This document shows positions 1 to 6,256 of a stretch of 11,005 bases of DNA, one piece after another (the stretch's first letter is position 1; each line of letters opens with the position of its first letter). Both the position numbers and the translations under genes were made by a program. Origin of the DNA: Planctomycetaceae bacterium. Its GTDB lineage: Bacteria > Planctomycetota > Planctomycetia > Pirellulales > Thermoguttaceae. The stretch lies in the NCBI GenBank assembly GCA_031256755.1, contig JAIRPZ010000203.1, forward strand, positions 1-11,005, read 5' to 3'. Below the pieces are notes generated by a model. That model searched no databases. It was given only the letters and a program-made list of their open reading frames with translations, and had not been told where the DNA came from.

Positions 1-1251
1 GACAATGTTCACCAACTCGCAGAACGATGTGGAACGCTGACCGATTTCAATGTCGGCAGTACACTTCTTGCCGCTCTTGATGCACTCGATAAAGTTTTCG
101 ACATGATAGACCGTTTCGCCGCGGGTGTTTTTGTGTTCCGTCATTCCTTCGGCGGCAATTTCTTTCGGATTGGAGGCGATTTTGTGCCGGTTGATTTCTA
201 TCTTTCCCTTTTCGCCGACCACAATGCAGCCCAAACCGGGTCCCCAATCGCCGTCCAAGTGCAGTTTGATTGCAATGCCCTCTTTTGTTTTCATGGTGAT
301 TTTAGCGCGGGGACCCTTGATTTTTGCTCCCGCATAATAAGCCGCACCGGTTTCATCTACGTCCGGTTTGCGGTTGTCGAATTTACCGCTGTCCTGAATG
401 GTACACGGTTCTTCGAGGATAATTTCGGTCGGGCCGGTATTGTCCAGTCCGAGTGCCATATTGATTTGGTCGTAGGAATGAGTCCCCCAGCCGCTGACAC
501 CGAAACTTCGACCGCCTGCATCATAGTCCTGCCAGTGCGACCAACTGTAGAATAAATTGCGGTGAAACGGACGCGCCTTCGCTTGGTTCTGCCACATATC
601 CCACGTTTCGTCCGTCAAACCGCCGACGTATGCTTCCGCTTCCGTATGAGCGGCATCGTCCCATTGATTCGGACCGACAAAATTCGGCGCAATCACTTCT
701 TTGATTTTGCCGATGCGTCCGTTCTGAACTTGTTCGCATGCCCATTGGCACAGCGGCAAACTGCGCTGCTGCGAACCGCATTGAGTAACGATTTTATGTT
801 TGCGGGCGAGGTTAACGAGATACCGTCCTTCGGCAATCGTCAGCACAATCGGCTTTTCGATATAAGTGTGGCATCCCATTATCATCGAGTGGGCGGTAAC
901 CCAAGCCCGCTGGTGTGTTGTCGTGGTGCAGAACACGGCATCAAGTTTTTCCGTTTCAATCATTTTGCGGAAATCGGTGTATCCTTTCAGACCGGCATCG
1001 GGGTCGCGTTTGATGAACGAGTCAATGCGGTTTTGCAGAATATCGCTGACGGCAACGACTTTTGCTCCTTTGGCGGTTTTGATGTCTTTGGGATAAATGC
1101 CGGTGCAGCGTCCGCCGAGACCGATAAGCCCGATGGTGACGGATTCATTGGCACCGGGCTTTCCGTCCTGACCGAGAACGGAACGGGGAATGATGAAGGG
1201 CGAAGCGATTGCTGCTGTTGCCGTTGCTTGGAGAAAACTACGTCGTTTCAT
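1..1251 (-). CDS. Gfo/Idh/MocA-family oxidoreductase, Tat-exported (3' end outside window)
   Basis: An open frame of 417 codons reaches the window edge with no stop. The N-terminus MKRRSFLQ (twin arginine at residues 3-4) followed by an Ala-rich stretch and IIPRSVLG is a Tat signal, so the protein is probably exported folded. Next comes a Rossmann nucleotide-binding start, IGLIGLGGRC (residues 40-49), then the family motif EKP in YIEKPIV (132-134), and a WGTHSYDQI stretch near residue 255 where this family carries its conserved GxxxD/H region. The family consists of NAD(P)-dependent sugar or cyclitol dehydrogenases; planctomycetes carry many secreted paralogues whose substrates are mostly unknown, and the substrate cannot be told here. 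The start is fixed by the Tat signal; the ribosome site is weak (AAAGAAC). A sigma70-like promoter lies 38 nt upstream of the start. Confidence 0.93.
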   Translation of the reverse strand, partial: MKRRSFLQATATAAIASPFIIPRSVLGQDGKPGANESVTIGLIGLGGRCTGIYPKDIKTAKGAKVVAVSDILQNRIDSFIKRDPDAGLKGYTDFRKMIETEKLDAVFCTTTTHQRAWVTAHSMIMGCHTYIEKPIVLTIAEGRYLVNLARKHKIVTQCGSQQRSLPLCQWACEQVQNGRIGKIKEVIAPNFVGPNQWDDAAHTEAEAYVGGLTDETWDMWQNQAKARPFHRNLFYSWSHWQDYDAGGRSFGVSGWGTHSYDQINMALGLDNTGPTEIILEEPCTIQDSGKFDNRKPDVDETGAAYYAGAKIKGPRAKITMKTKEGIAIKLHLDGDWGPGLGCIVVGEKGKIEINRHKIASNPKEIAAEGMTEHKNTRGETVYHVENFIECIKSGKKCTADIEIGQRSTSFCELVNIV

Positions 1252-1288
1252 GGTGATTGTTCTTTCAGAAAAAGAAATGATGCCGGTT

Positions 1289-1317
1289 ATCATACAGCAA
1301 TTCGGTCGATGCGTCAA
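1289..1317 (-). promoter_or_regulatory. Sigma70-type promoter of the 1-1251 oxidoreductase gene
   Basis: On the minus strand TTGACG (1317-1312) and TATGAT (1294-1289) are separated by 17 nt. Transcription would start near 1282, giving a leader of about 30 nt before the ATG at 1251. Assigned from sequence pattern only. Confidence 0.65.
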
Positions 1318-1698
1318 CCGCACGGAAAGAAACGGTATTTCATTATGCCCTGTTGTGTGACTCAGATTTGTGTTTCTGTGTTAATAATACCGCCTGTCAG
1401 CGTTGTCCGCAGCAGATGGATCCTGCGTCTGTTGCGGTACAGATATGACATCATCTTAAACGCTTTTATCTTTGTATTAACGTGTTCTGTCACGACACGC
1501 TTCGGCGATAATTCACGATTAAAATACTTTTTCTTCTTAATCGGTATCGTACTATTCGCATGAACTTTCTGAATGTCGTCCAAAGTATTTTTGTCCATTC
1601 CGGCTTTCTGAAAAACCGGAACATTCAGCGTTACATTGAATCCCTGCGGTAGATTTCATCATTCCGGGAGCAGCGGCTAACCGGACAAAATTTTCCCC
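1318..1698. other. Intergenic stretch without a supported gene
   Basis: This is the gap between two promoters pointing away from each other. It is AT-richer than its surroundings. A 78-codon minus-strand frame (1362-1598, beginning MDKNTLDD, Lys/Arg-rich) lacks a properly spaced ribosome site and resembles no family I recognise, so I do not call it. A stem-loop (1598-1621) lies just upstream of that frame. On the minus strand its 9-bp stem, TCCGGTTTT/AAAGCCGGA, includes one G-T pair and has a TCAG loop. No U-run follows on either strand, so it is not an ordinary terminator. Confidence 0.5.
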
Positions 1699-1727
1699 TT
1701 GACCGGTTTCTCTTTTTTCACGATACT
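1699..1727 (+). promoter_or_regulatory. Sigma70-type promoter of parB
   Basis: TTGACC (1699-1704) and GATACT (1722-1727) are separated by 17 nt. The predicted transcript starts about 20 nt before a strong GGAGGG ribosome site (1743-1748), which lies 8 nt ahead of the parB ATG. This argues that parB is transcribed on its own rather than behind parA. Confidence 0.6.
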
Positions 1728-1756
1728 CCCCAAACCATTTTTGGAGGGAAAGAATA

Positions 1757-2758
1757 ATGACAACAGGAAAACGGTTGGGCAGAGGATTAGGGGCGTTACT
1801 CGGTCAATTCGGCGGCAGCGATGACGTGCCGGAATTGCGGCTGCGACCCGCCGGTACGGACAATGCAGAGAATTCAACAGACGGCTCGCTGCCGGCAGAG
1901 AAAACAGACATCAAAATCGACATGACAAAAATCGTGCCGAATCCGTTTCAGCCGCGGAAGGTCTTCGATGAAGCGGAAATCGAACAGTTGTCGCAGAGCA
2001 TCATGACACACGGTCTGCTTTCGCCGATTGCGCTGCGGAAAACAGAGGACGGTTATCAAATCATTGCCGGTGAACGCCGGTATCGGGCAGCGTTGCGTGC
2101 CGGCTGGAGCGAGATTCCTGCCCGGATTTACGAAGCCGACGACCGGCAAATGGCAGAACTCGCCCTGACCGAAAACATTCAGCGGAAGGACTTGAACGCT
2201 CTGGAAAAGGCAGCGTCCTTTGCGACATACCTTCAAACCTACGGAGGTACTCACGAAGAATTGGCCAAACGGCTGGAAATTAACCGGTCAACGGTAAGCA
2301 ATCTGCTCCGCCTTTTGGAATTGCCGCAAACCTTGCAGGATGCCGTTTGCCGGGAACAAATTTCGCCCGGACATGCCCGTGCAATGCTGAAACTTCCTGA
2401 ATTCGAGCAGATCGCCCTTGCCGCCCAAATTCAAGCCGAAGGTTGGAGTGTCCGGGAAACGGAACAGTTTGTACACGACTTGCAGAAACACGGTGAAGCA
2501 AAATTGCCGAGAACGGGAGACGATTGGAATGTGGTGGACGAAACCGGTCAGCCGCATCCGGTCAGGCGGCAAACCAAACAGAGCGAACATGTGAAACAAT
2601 TGGAAGAAGAATTCCGGCGTTCTCTCGGCGGTGTCAGCATCAATTTAATCCAAACCAATGACAAGGGAAAAGGAAAATTGGTGATTTCGTTTGCAAACCA
2701 TACGGAATTCGAGCAGATTTATGCGGTTATCTGCCGGCAGAATCGGGCTTCGGGGTGA
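1757..2758 (+). CDS. parB: Chromosome-partitioning protein ParB
   Basis: ParB/Spo0J is a CTP-dependent DNA clamp that loads at parS centromere sites, spreads on DNA and helps segregate chromosomes together with the ATPase ParA. The 333-residue protein has the usual order: the N-terminal ParA-contact motif RLGRGLGALL (residues 6-15), a ParB nuclease-like/CTP-binding domain (about 51-145) with the C motif GERRYR (105-110) and ENIQRKDLN (139-147), a helix-turn-helix around 165-190 (EELAKRLEINRSTVSNLLRLL), a linker, and a C-terminal dimerisation segment (about 278-325). The length is normal and the start is set by GGAGGG 8 nt upstream. There is no parA next to it: the upstream neighbour is a divergent oxidoreductase. 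It converges on mqnA with 25 bp between the stop codons. Confidence 0.96.
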   Translation: MTTGKRLGRGLGALLGQFGGSDDVPELRLRPAGTDNAENSTDGSLPAEKTDIKIDMTKIVPNPFQPRKVFDEAEIEQLSQSIMTHGLLSPIALRKTEDGYQIIAGERRYRAALRAGWSEIPARIYEADDRQMAELALTENIQRKDLNALEKAASFATYLQTYGGTHEELAKRLEINRSTVSNLLRLLELPQTLQDAVCREQISPGHARAMLKLPEFEQIALAAQIQAEGWSVRETEQFVHDLQKHGEAKLPRTGDDWNVVDETGQPHPVRRQTKQSEHVKQLEEEFRRSLGGVSINLIQTNDKGKGKLVISFANHTEFEQIYAVICRQNRASG

Positions 2759-2759
2759 T

Positions 2760-2771
2760 GCCGCAAGCGGC
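2760..2771. other. Short palindrome between the converging parB and mqnA genes
   Basis: GCCGC-AA-GCGGC sits 1 nt after the parB stop, in the 25-bp gap before the mqnA stop. It is GC-rich and could act as part of a compact two-way terminator, but no clean U-run follows on either strand (ATTATTTT occurs on the plus strand about 12 nt later). Confidence 0.3.
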
Positions 2772-2783
2772 GATGCAATCCGA

Positions 2784-3617
2784 TTATTTTGCGGTGACGG
2801 AATAAACGGTTTCCGGCAGAAGACCGCAGCGGGCGGCAAGATCAAAATAGAGACGCAGCCCTTCCCGTTCCGCATCGCCCATTGTATAAACAACCGCCCG
2901 GCGGTAATAATCAAGCATGGCTTCACGGTTTTGCGGCAGCGGAGTTTTGCCGTTCCGAATTGTCCCGTCCAGCACCGGTTCCAAATTTTGCAAACCGCGG
3001 TCTCTTGCAGATTCCAAGGCGGCAATCATTTCAGAAACATTTTCAGATGAGCAAACCGGTTCGGTGCCGATCCATGCGGCAAAAACCATCGGCAATCCTG
3101 TTTTGTCCTTCCACCATTCGCCGAGATCGCAACCGTAAGACCACTCCGCCGATGCCTGATGAGCCAATGCCCGGTCGCCGATCACCACAAACGCATCAGC
3201 GGAACATTCATTCAAATTCTGATCCGGCAGCAGCGGCTGTTTCACCGGTTCTTTCCGGTAAAAATGGCGGAAAATTAACTCGCAAAGCGTCACACTGCTT
3301 CGGGATGCCGTATCAAGAGCAAGCGTTTGAATTTGTTCAATCGGTTTTTTGCTGAATAACAAAACGCTGCGGACGGCTCCGTTGCAGGCGATGCAGCAAT
3401 TACTGACGATCCGGCATTGCGGCAGAAACGGCAATTCCGCAACCGGCATAAGTGCCAGATCGACGGTATCATTTTCAAATTGCCGGCGCAATGCAGACGG
3501 CAATGCCGCTGTCAACGATGCCTTCGGAAGATATTCCGGCAAATAATAAATCAGCGGCAGTGTGTTGCAATAGGGAACGGAAGCGATCCGCAGCGGCCGA
3601 TCAAGGATTTTTGTCAT
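2784..3617 (-). CDS. mqnA: Chorismate dehydratase MqnA (futalosine menaquinone pathway)
   Basis: MqnA dehydrates chorismate to 3-enolpyruvyl-benzoate, the first step of the futalosine route to menaquinone; it is a cytoplasmic enzyme with a periplasmic-binding-protein-like fold. The 277 residues carry the family signatures: RIASVPYCNTLPLIYYL (10-26), VDLALMPVAELPFL (52-65), GAVRSVLLFSK (80-90), ALDTASRSSVTL (100-111), VVIGDRAL (144-151) and DLGEWWKDKTGLPMVFAAWIG (164-184). Length is typical. Its ATG overlaps the stop of the upstream metalloregulator by 4 nt (ATGA, 3614-3617), so the two are almost certainly cotranscribed and translationally coupled. Other menaquinone genes (mqnB-E) are not in the window. 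The related MqnD family is the main alternative, but the motifs fit MqnA better. Confidence 0.9.
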   Translation of the reverse strand: MTKILDRPLRIASVPYCNTLPLIYYLPEYLPKASLTAALPSALRRQFENDTVDLALMPVAELPFLPQCRIVSNCCIACNGAVRSVLLFSKKPIEQIQTLALDTASRSSVTLCELIFRHFYRKEPVKQPLLPDQNLNECSADAFVVIGDRALAHQASAEWSYGCDLGEWWKDKTGLPMVFAAWIGTEPVCSSENVSEMIAALESARDRGLQNLEPVLDGTIRNGKTPLPQNREAMLDYYRRAVVYTMGDAEREGLRLYFDLAARCGLLPETVYSVTAK

Positions 3618-4072
3618 TTTCCTTTTGTGTGTTCACCGGAGCGTTTTTTTGCGGGACTTTGATCCCGCAGGGCTTTTTGCAGAGCCGCTTCGACAAGCGG
3701 AATGAACCGGTCGGCAATATCCGGTGTCAATGCATGTTCCATATCGCAGGCAAGTTTTGATGCTTCTTTTTCTTCGACCAGAAGGAGTTGATGCAGCAGC
3801 CGGAACAGAATGTCGTGCCGTTTAACAATACCTTCCGCTTCTTTCACGCCTTTGGGAGTCAGTGTTACGTCCCGATAGGGGGCGTAGTCAATGAATCCGT
3901 GAGTTTGCAGCCAGTGCAAAGCGGTTGTTACGGTTGATTTATGAACGCCGAGCCGCAAAGAAATTTGCGTTGACCGTGCGTAGCCCCTTTCCCGTACAAT
4001 GTGATAGATTGCTTCAAGATAATCTTCCATGACGGCGGTCAGTACATTTCCGTGATTTACGCTTTTTGCCAT
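3614..4072 (-). CDS. DtxR/MntR-family metal-dependent transcriptional regulator
   Basis: A 152-residue regulator with a winged helix-turn-helix at the N-terminus (MEDYLEAIYHIVRERGYARSTQISLRLGVHKSTVTTALHWL, about residues 15-55) and a wing (YRDVTLTPKG, 66-75), followed by the metal-binding and dimerisation domain. Compared from memory with B. subtilis MntR and C. diphtheriae DtxR, the likely metal ligands are D17, E20, H86, C109, E112 and H113. Asp and Glu at the first two positions are MntR-like, while Cys at the position of MntR E99 is DtxR-like, so manganese or iron cannot be chosen. There is no C-terminal SH3-like domain, as in MntR. The gene overlaps mqnA by 4 nt. No Shine-Dalgarno is visible. 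A Met at residue 15 is an alternative start but would remove sequence before helix 1. Confidence 0.9.
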   Translation of the reverse strand: MAKSVNHGNVLTAVMEDYLEAIYHIVRERGYARSTQISLRLGVHKSTVTTALHWLQTHGFIDYAPYRDVTLTPKGVKEAEGIVKRHDILFRLLHQLLLVEEKEASKLACDMEHALTPDIADRFIPLVEAALQKALRDQSPAKKRSGEHTKGK

Positions 4073-4165
4073 ACGGGTATTTTATTGTTTGGAGTCCGGT
4101 TTCTGCCGCACCATCCGAATCTGTAGGCAGAATTGCATACTGTTCAGCATGACGGCAACGGCATC

Positions 4166-4174
4166 ATTATATCA
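4166..4174 (-). promoter_or_regulatory. Extended -10 promoter candidate for the regulator-mqnA operon
   Basis: On the minus strand TGATATAAT contains a perfect TATAAT (4171-4166) preceded by TG at the extended -10 position. No good -35 box is seen. The predicted leader is about 85 nt. A metal-regulated operator could lie here, but I see no clear palindrome. Confidence 0.45.
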
Positions 4175-4204
4175 GAATTCGGGAAGAAATGGGGGGCAGG
4201 ACGA

Positions 4205-4238
4205 AAAACGGCGGGACGTTTTTTCTTTCTGCCGTTTT
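4205..4238 (-). terminator. Possible intrinsic terminator after the lipoprotein gene
   Basis: Perfect 8-bp arms AAAACGGC/GCCGTTTT (4205-4212 and 4231-4238) enclose an 18-nt loop, about 19 nt beyond the lipoprotein stop. On the minus strand the stem ends in a run of five T, though four of them lie in the stem, so the U-tract is short. It would end the DUF1559-lipoprotein transcript before the regulator gene. Confidence 0.45.
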
Positions 4239-4256
4239 CCCGTTCATATTTCTCGC

Positions 4257-4673
4257 CTACTTCGTCTTGATCGGAAAGTCAAACGTCTGTTTTCCGGTTT
4301 CTGTAACGGTAATGCGCTGCTTGGAATCCGAACCGTATGCCGGCGGGATCAAATCAATGACTTCATCGACTTCGCCCATGCCGGTTTTAATTTTCGTGCC
4401 GGTTGCTTGTTGTGCCGAAATGCTCGCGAGGTATTCACCCGGCACTAAACCCGATTTCCCCGGCACTTCATATTTGCCTTTGAGAATAATCGTACCGCTC
4501 CGAACCTTAACCGCTTGTTCACCGACCGGTTCAAACGAAATGCTTCCTTCTGTAATCGGTTCGCCGTCCAGCGTTACCGTACCGCTTACGGAAAGCCGTC
4601 CCTGCGGATTCCCGCAGCCGGAAATGATTGTTATTGTTACGATAATGAGTGTAATGACTGTTAATGATCTCAT
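4257..4673 (-). CDS. Small planctomycete lipoprotein with a carboxypeptidase-regulatory-like beta domain
   Basis: The 138-residue protein begins with a short basic start and a hydrophobic stretch (MRSLTVITLIIVTITII) ending in a lipobox, ISGC, with the acylated Cys at residue 20. After cleavage it would be an envelope-anchored lipoprotein. The mature part starts with VSGTVTLDGEPITEGSISFEPVG, the first strands of a CarboxypepD_reg-like or transthyretin-like fold common in small planctomycete lipoproteins, and contains PGKSGLVPGEYLASISAQ. Role unknown; such proteins are often encoded directly after DUF1559 genes, as here. The 151-bp gap from the DUF1559 stop is largely filled by an inverted-repeat element. 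No Shine-Dalgarno is visible before the ATG. Confidence 0.85.
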   Translation of the reverse strand: MRSLTVITLIIVTITIISGCGNPQGRLSVSGTVTLDGEPITEGSISFEPVGEQAVKVRSGTIILKGKYEVPGKSGLVPGEYLASISAQQATGTKIKTGMGEVDEVIDLIPPAYGSDSKQRITVTETGKQTFDFPIKTK

Positions 4674-4719
4674 GTTTGTGTGTGATTGTTAAAGGTTGTT
4701 CTTTGAATTGATAATGGAG

Positions 4720-4822
4720 AATTAGTTTGCAGACAGCAGATTGCAGACCGCAGCAGAAAAGATTCTCTCTTGCTGCCGTCTGCCGTCTAAAGGAAATTAT
4801 CAATGCTGTCTGCAAACTAATT
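4720..4822. repeat. 103-bp compound inverted-repeat element
   Basis: The outer arms are perfect over 19 bp: AATTAGTTTGCAGACAGCA (4720-4738) and its reverse complement (4804-4822). Nested inside is a second pair, GCAGACCGCAGCA (4743-4755) and TGCTGCCGTCTGC (4771-4783), with one mismatch in 13 and a 15-nt loop. The element starts 2 bp beyond the DUF1559 stop on the minus strand and would fold as a long hairpin in the mRNA between that gene and the lipoprotein gene. It could act as an mRNA stabiliser, a partial terminator or a small non-autonomous mobile repeat. Sequence related to its left half recurs at 5853-5892. Confidence 0.75.
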
Positions 4823-4824
4823 TA

Positions 4825-5949
4825 TCACGGCGACACGCTTTCTCCGCCTTGGGCCGTGCTTGCGGCACGCCAAACATCAATCGCAATGCTGTTGCTGGTG
4901 AAATGCACCGAGCCGTCCGCATACGCCGCATTGACTCCGCCGTTATGAAAACTTCGTGCCGCTTTGGCAACAACTTGATAATTGTTCGTTGTTACTTTTA
5001 CGCCGTCTTCCCGAACTCCGATTAACGTAGATTTTCGTGTACCGTGCCGGGCTTTGTCATGCAGAGTGTTTGTGTCGAGGGAAGTTCCCTCGTCCATCGC
5101 GGCAGTATTGGGACTAAGGTAGGCAGAAAAATAGCAGGCATTTGCCCACCATACCAGTCCGCGAAGGTCATTGTTGCCGTTAGGGACAGTCCATCTGCCC
5201 TGCACCGATTCGGAAAGTGCCATCGTGTTCGATGTCCCGTCCGTAATATAGGAAAAGTTTTGTGATGGAAGGGCATCTCGTCCATTTATATAATGTTCGT
5301 CGCTAACCACCCAGCCGCTGCCTTTCTGTACCATATGCGCGCCGCTGCCCCAAATGGCTTTCCCGAATATATTCGCCGGAGTAGTTTGGATATAATAAGC
5401 AGTAGCGAGGTCTTTGAAGTACAGTCCGGTGTTGCCTACGCAGATAAGATAGTTGTGATGCTGGTAGCCGAGAGTAAGAAGTGATGATGTTTGATTTTCG
5501 TCAGACGGACATGTGTAGGTGGCAATCCGCAGGTCTTTCAGTACGGTCGAATTCGGAGCGGTCTGGTAATTTTTCGTTGGATCATACGCATTGTAGATCG
5601 TCTGCTGTTCGAGAAAAGGAAAAATATAAACTGCCCAAGTCGTCCACACATCACCGTCGGCACCGGTCGGAAATTGCTGCTGTGCGTCGTGGTGATTGTG
5701 CATTGCCAGAACGACCTGCTTTTGGTTGTTGCCGCACTGCATCCGGCGGGCTGCCTCGCGTGCGGCTTGGATTGCGGGCAAGAGTAACGCAATGAGCATG
5801 CCGATGATGGCGATCACGACGAGGAGTTCGATAAGAGTGAACGCCGCAAAATAGACGGCAGATTGCGGATGGCAGACGGCAGCAGAAGGATTACCGTCTA
5901 CGGTCTGATGCCCGGCGAGATCAGATTGTCCCCCCCCCCGTTTTTTTGC
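4825..5949 (-). CDS. DUF1559 pseudopilin-like protein; start codon missing in frame (possible frameshift or pseudogene)
   Basis: DUF1559 proteins are a large planctomycete family with a type IV pilin-like N-terminus, thought to be envelope or secretion-associated; function unknown. The frame encodes AAFTLIELLVVIAIIGMLIALLLPAIQAAREAARRMQCGNNQKQ (from about 5847), the prepilin cleavage site plus hydrophobic helix, followed by the family's AMHNHHDAQQQFPTGA and, at the end, HNGGVNAAYADGSVHF. The body is complete. Coding similarity begins before any start: the frame is open back to a TAG at 5952-5950 with no ATG, GTG or TTG, and the only usable codon is a GTG at 5817 inside the hydrophobic helix, which would remove the cleavage site. 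The in-frame sequence upstream of FTLIE (including CHPQSAVYF) derives partly from a repeat. One base fewer in the G10 run at 5930-5939 would join it to the well-initiated frame starting at 6097. Confidence 0.8.
   Translation of the reverse strand, partial: AKKRGGGQSDLAGHQTVDGNPSAAVCHPQSAVYFAAFTLIELLVVIAIIGMLIALLLPAIQAAREAARRMQCGNNQKQVVLAMHNHHDAQQQFPTGADGDVWTTWAVYIFPFLEQQTIYNAYDPTKNYQTAPNSTVLKDLRIATYTCPSDENQTSSLLTLGYQHHNYLICVGNTGLYFKDLATAYYIQTTPANIFGKAIWGSGAHMVQKGSGWVVSDEHYINGRDALPSQNFSYITDGTSNTMALSESVQGRWTVPNGNNDLRGLVWWANACYFSAYLSPNTAAMDEGTSLDTNTLHDKARHGTRKSTLIGVREDGVKVTTNNYQVVAKAARSFHNGGVNAAYADGSVHFTSNSIAIDVWRAASTAQGGESVSP
5853..5892. repeat. Partial copy of the 4720-4822 repeat in the DUF1559 leader
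   Basis: AGACGGCAGATTGCGGA (5853-5869) matches AGACAGCAGATTGCAGA (4731-4747) at 15 of 17 positions. After a 7-nt insertion, CGGCAGCAGAAGGATT (5877-5892) resembles CCGCAGCAGAAAAGATT (4748-4764). Both copies have the same orientation and bracket the DUF1559 coding region. On the minus strand this copy is read as part of the leader just upstream of FTLIE. Confidence 0.6.
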
Positions 5950-6097
5950 CTATTTTACTATGCATGGGAGCGTTTGTAAGGGTTTTGCCGGTGATTCCGG
6001 TAATGAAACCGGCGGTGGAAGCGGGAAACGTTTGTTTCCCGCTTTGGACTGTACAGCCGGTCATTTCGTGAACCGGTGTCAAAATTTTCGTATGCAT
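5921..6097 (-). CDS. 58-codon upstream frame, possible 5' part of the DUF1559 gene
   Basis: The frame begins MHTKILTPVHEMTGC and ends KIGKKTGGGTI at a TGA immediately after a run of ten G. Initiation signals are strong: AAGGAG (6110-6105) lies 7 nt before the ATG, and a near-consensus promoter lies at 6187-6159. No protein family is recognised. If the G run had nine (or twelve) residues, translation would pass through GGGQSDLAGHQTVDGN into the DUF1559 frame, giving a leader of about 85 residues before FTLIE, far longer than usual prepilin leaders. It is therefore a short separate peptide, a broken 5' end or the 'off' version of a switch. An in-frame ATG at 6115 (MKRRNT) lacks a ribosome site. 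Confidence 0.45.
   Translation of the reverse strand: MHTKILTPVHEMTGCTVQSGKQTFPASTAGFITGITGKTLTNAPMHSKIGKKTGGGTI
5930..5939 (-). repeat. Homopolymer G10 tract (C10 on the plus strand)
   Basis: Ten consecutive G on the minus strand, preceded after one base (C) by A7 (5947-5941). It lies inside the 5921-6097 frame, nine nt before that frame's TGA. Ten G leads to TGA; eleven also leads to an early stop (TAG); nine continues into DUF1559. It is the only homopolymer of this length seen in the window. Confidence 0.9.
6019..6044. other. Perfect 11-bp stem-loop in the leader region
   Basis: AAGCGGGAAAC (6019-6029), a 4-nt loop GTTT, and GTTTCCCGCTT (6034-6044). It lies inside the 5921-6097 frame and would form in the transcript from the 6159-6187 promoter. 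There is no U-run after it, so it is more likely a structural or stability element than a terminator. Confidence 0.6.
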
Positions 6098-6158
6098 TGT
6101 ATTTCTCCTTTTCATAGGGGTAAAAAAATAACTACGCCGACGTGACGTATTTATGTCT

Positions 6159-6187
6159 AGTATACATCGAAACCGGAGGATTGTCAA
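6159..6187 (-). promoter_or_regulatory. Near-consensus sigma70 promoter upstream of the DUF1559 region
   Basis: On the minus strand a perfect TTGACA (6187-6182) is 17 nt from TATACT (6164-6159). The predicted start near 6152 gives a leader of about 55 nt before the AAGGAG/ATG at 6110-6095. This is the best-matching promoter in the window and suggests strong expression of whatever the downstream frame makes. Confidence 0.75.
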
Positions 6188-6256
6188 CAGCAGGAAAACG
6201 AATTTTAGGATGTCCTGTTCTTATCGATGTCAAGGCAGCGAATAAACCCTATCGCA

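Noticed and set aside
562..1563. 333-codon open frame on the plus strand
   Set aside because: It is antisense to the clear Gfo/Idh/MocA gene, shows no recognisable domain and crosses that gene's promoter.
1362..1598. 78-codon minus-strand frame in the parB upstream gap
   Set aside because: No properly spaced ribosome site, unusual Lys/Arg-rich composition and no family resemblance.
3238..3245. TGTTTCAC, a half of the parS consensus
   Set aside because: The second half does not match GTGAAACA, and the site lies within the mqnA coding sequence. The GTGAAACA at 2591-2598 inside parB also lacks its partner half.
5941..5949. A7 run as a programmed -1 frameshift site into DUF1559
   Set aside because: A -1 shift leads to the frame that stops early; the DUF1559 frame needs one base skipped, not one re-read.
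6098..6187. Upstream extension of the 5921-6097 frame to an earlier start near 6187
   Set aside because: The added residues would be encoded by the promoter itself, and no ribosome site supports the earlier starts.
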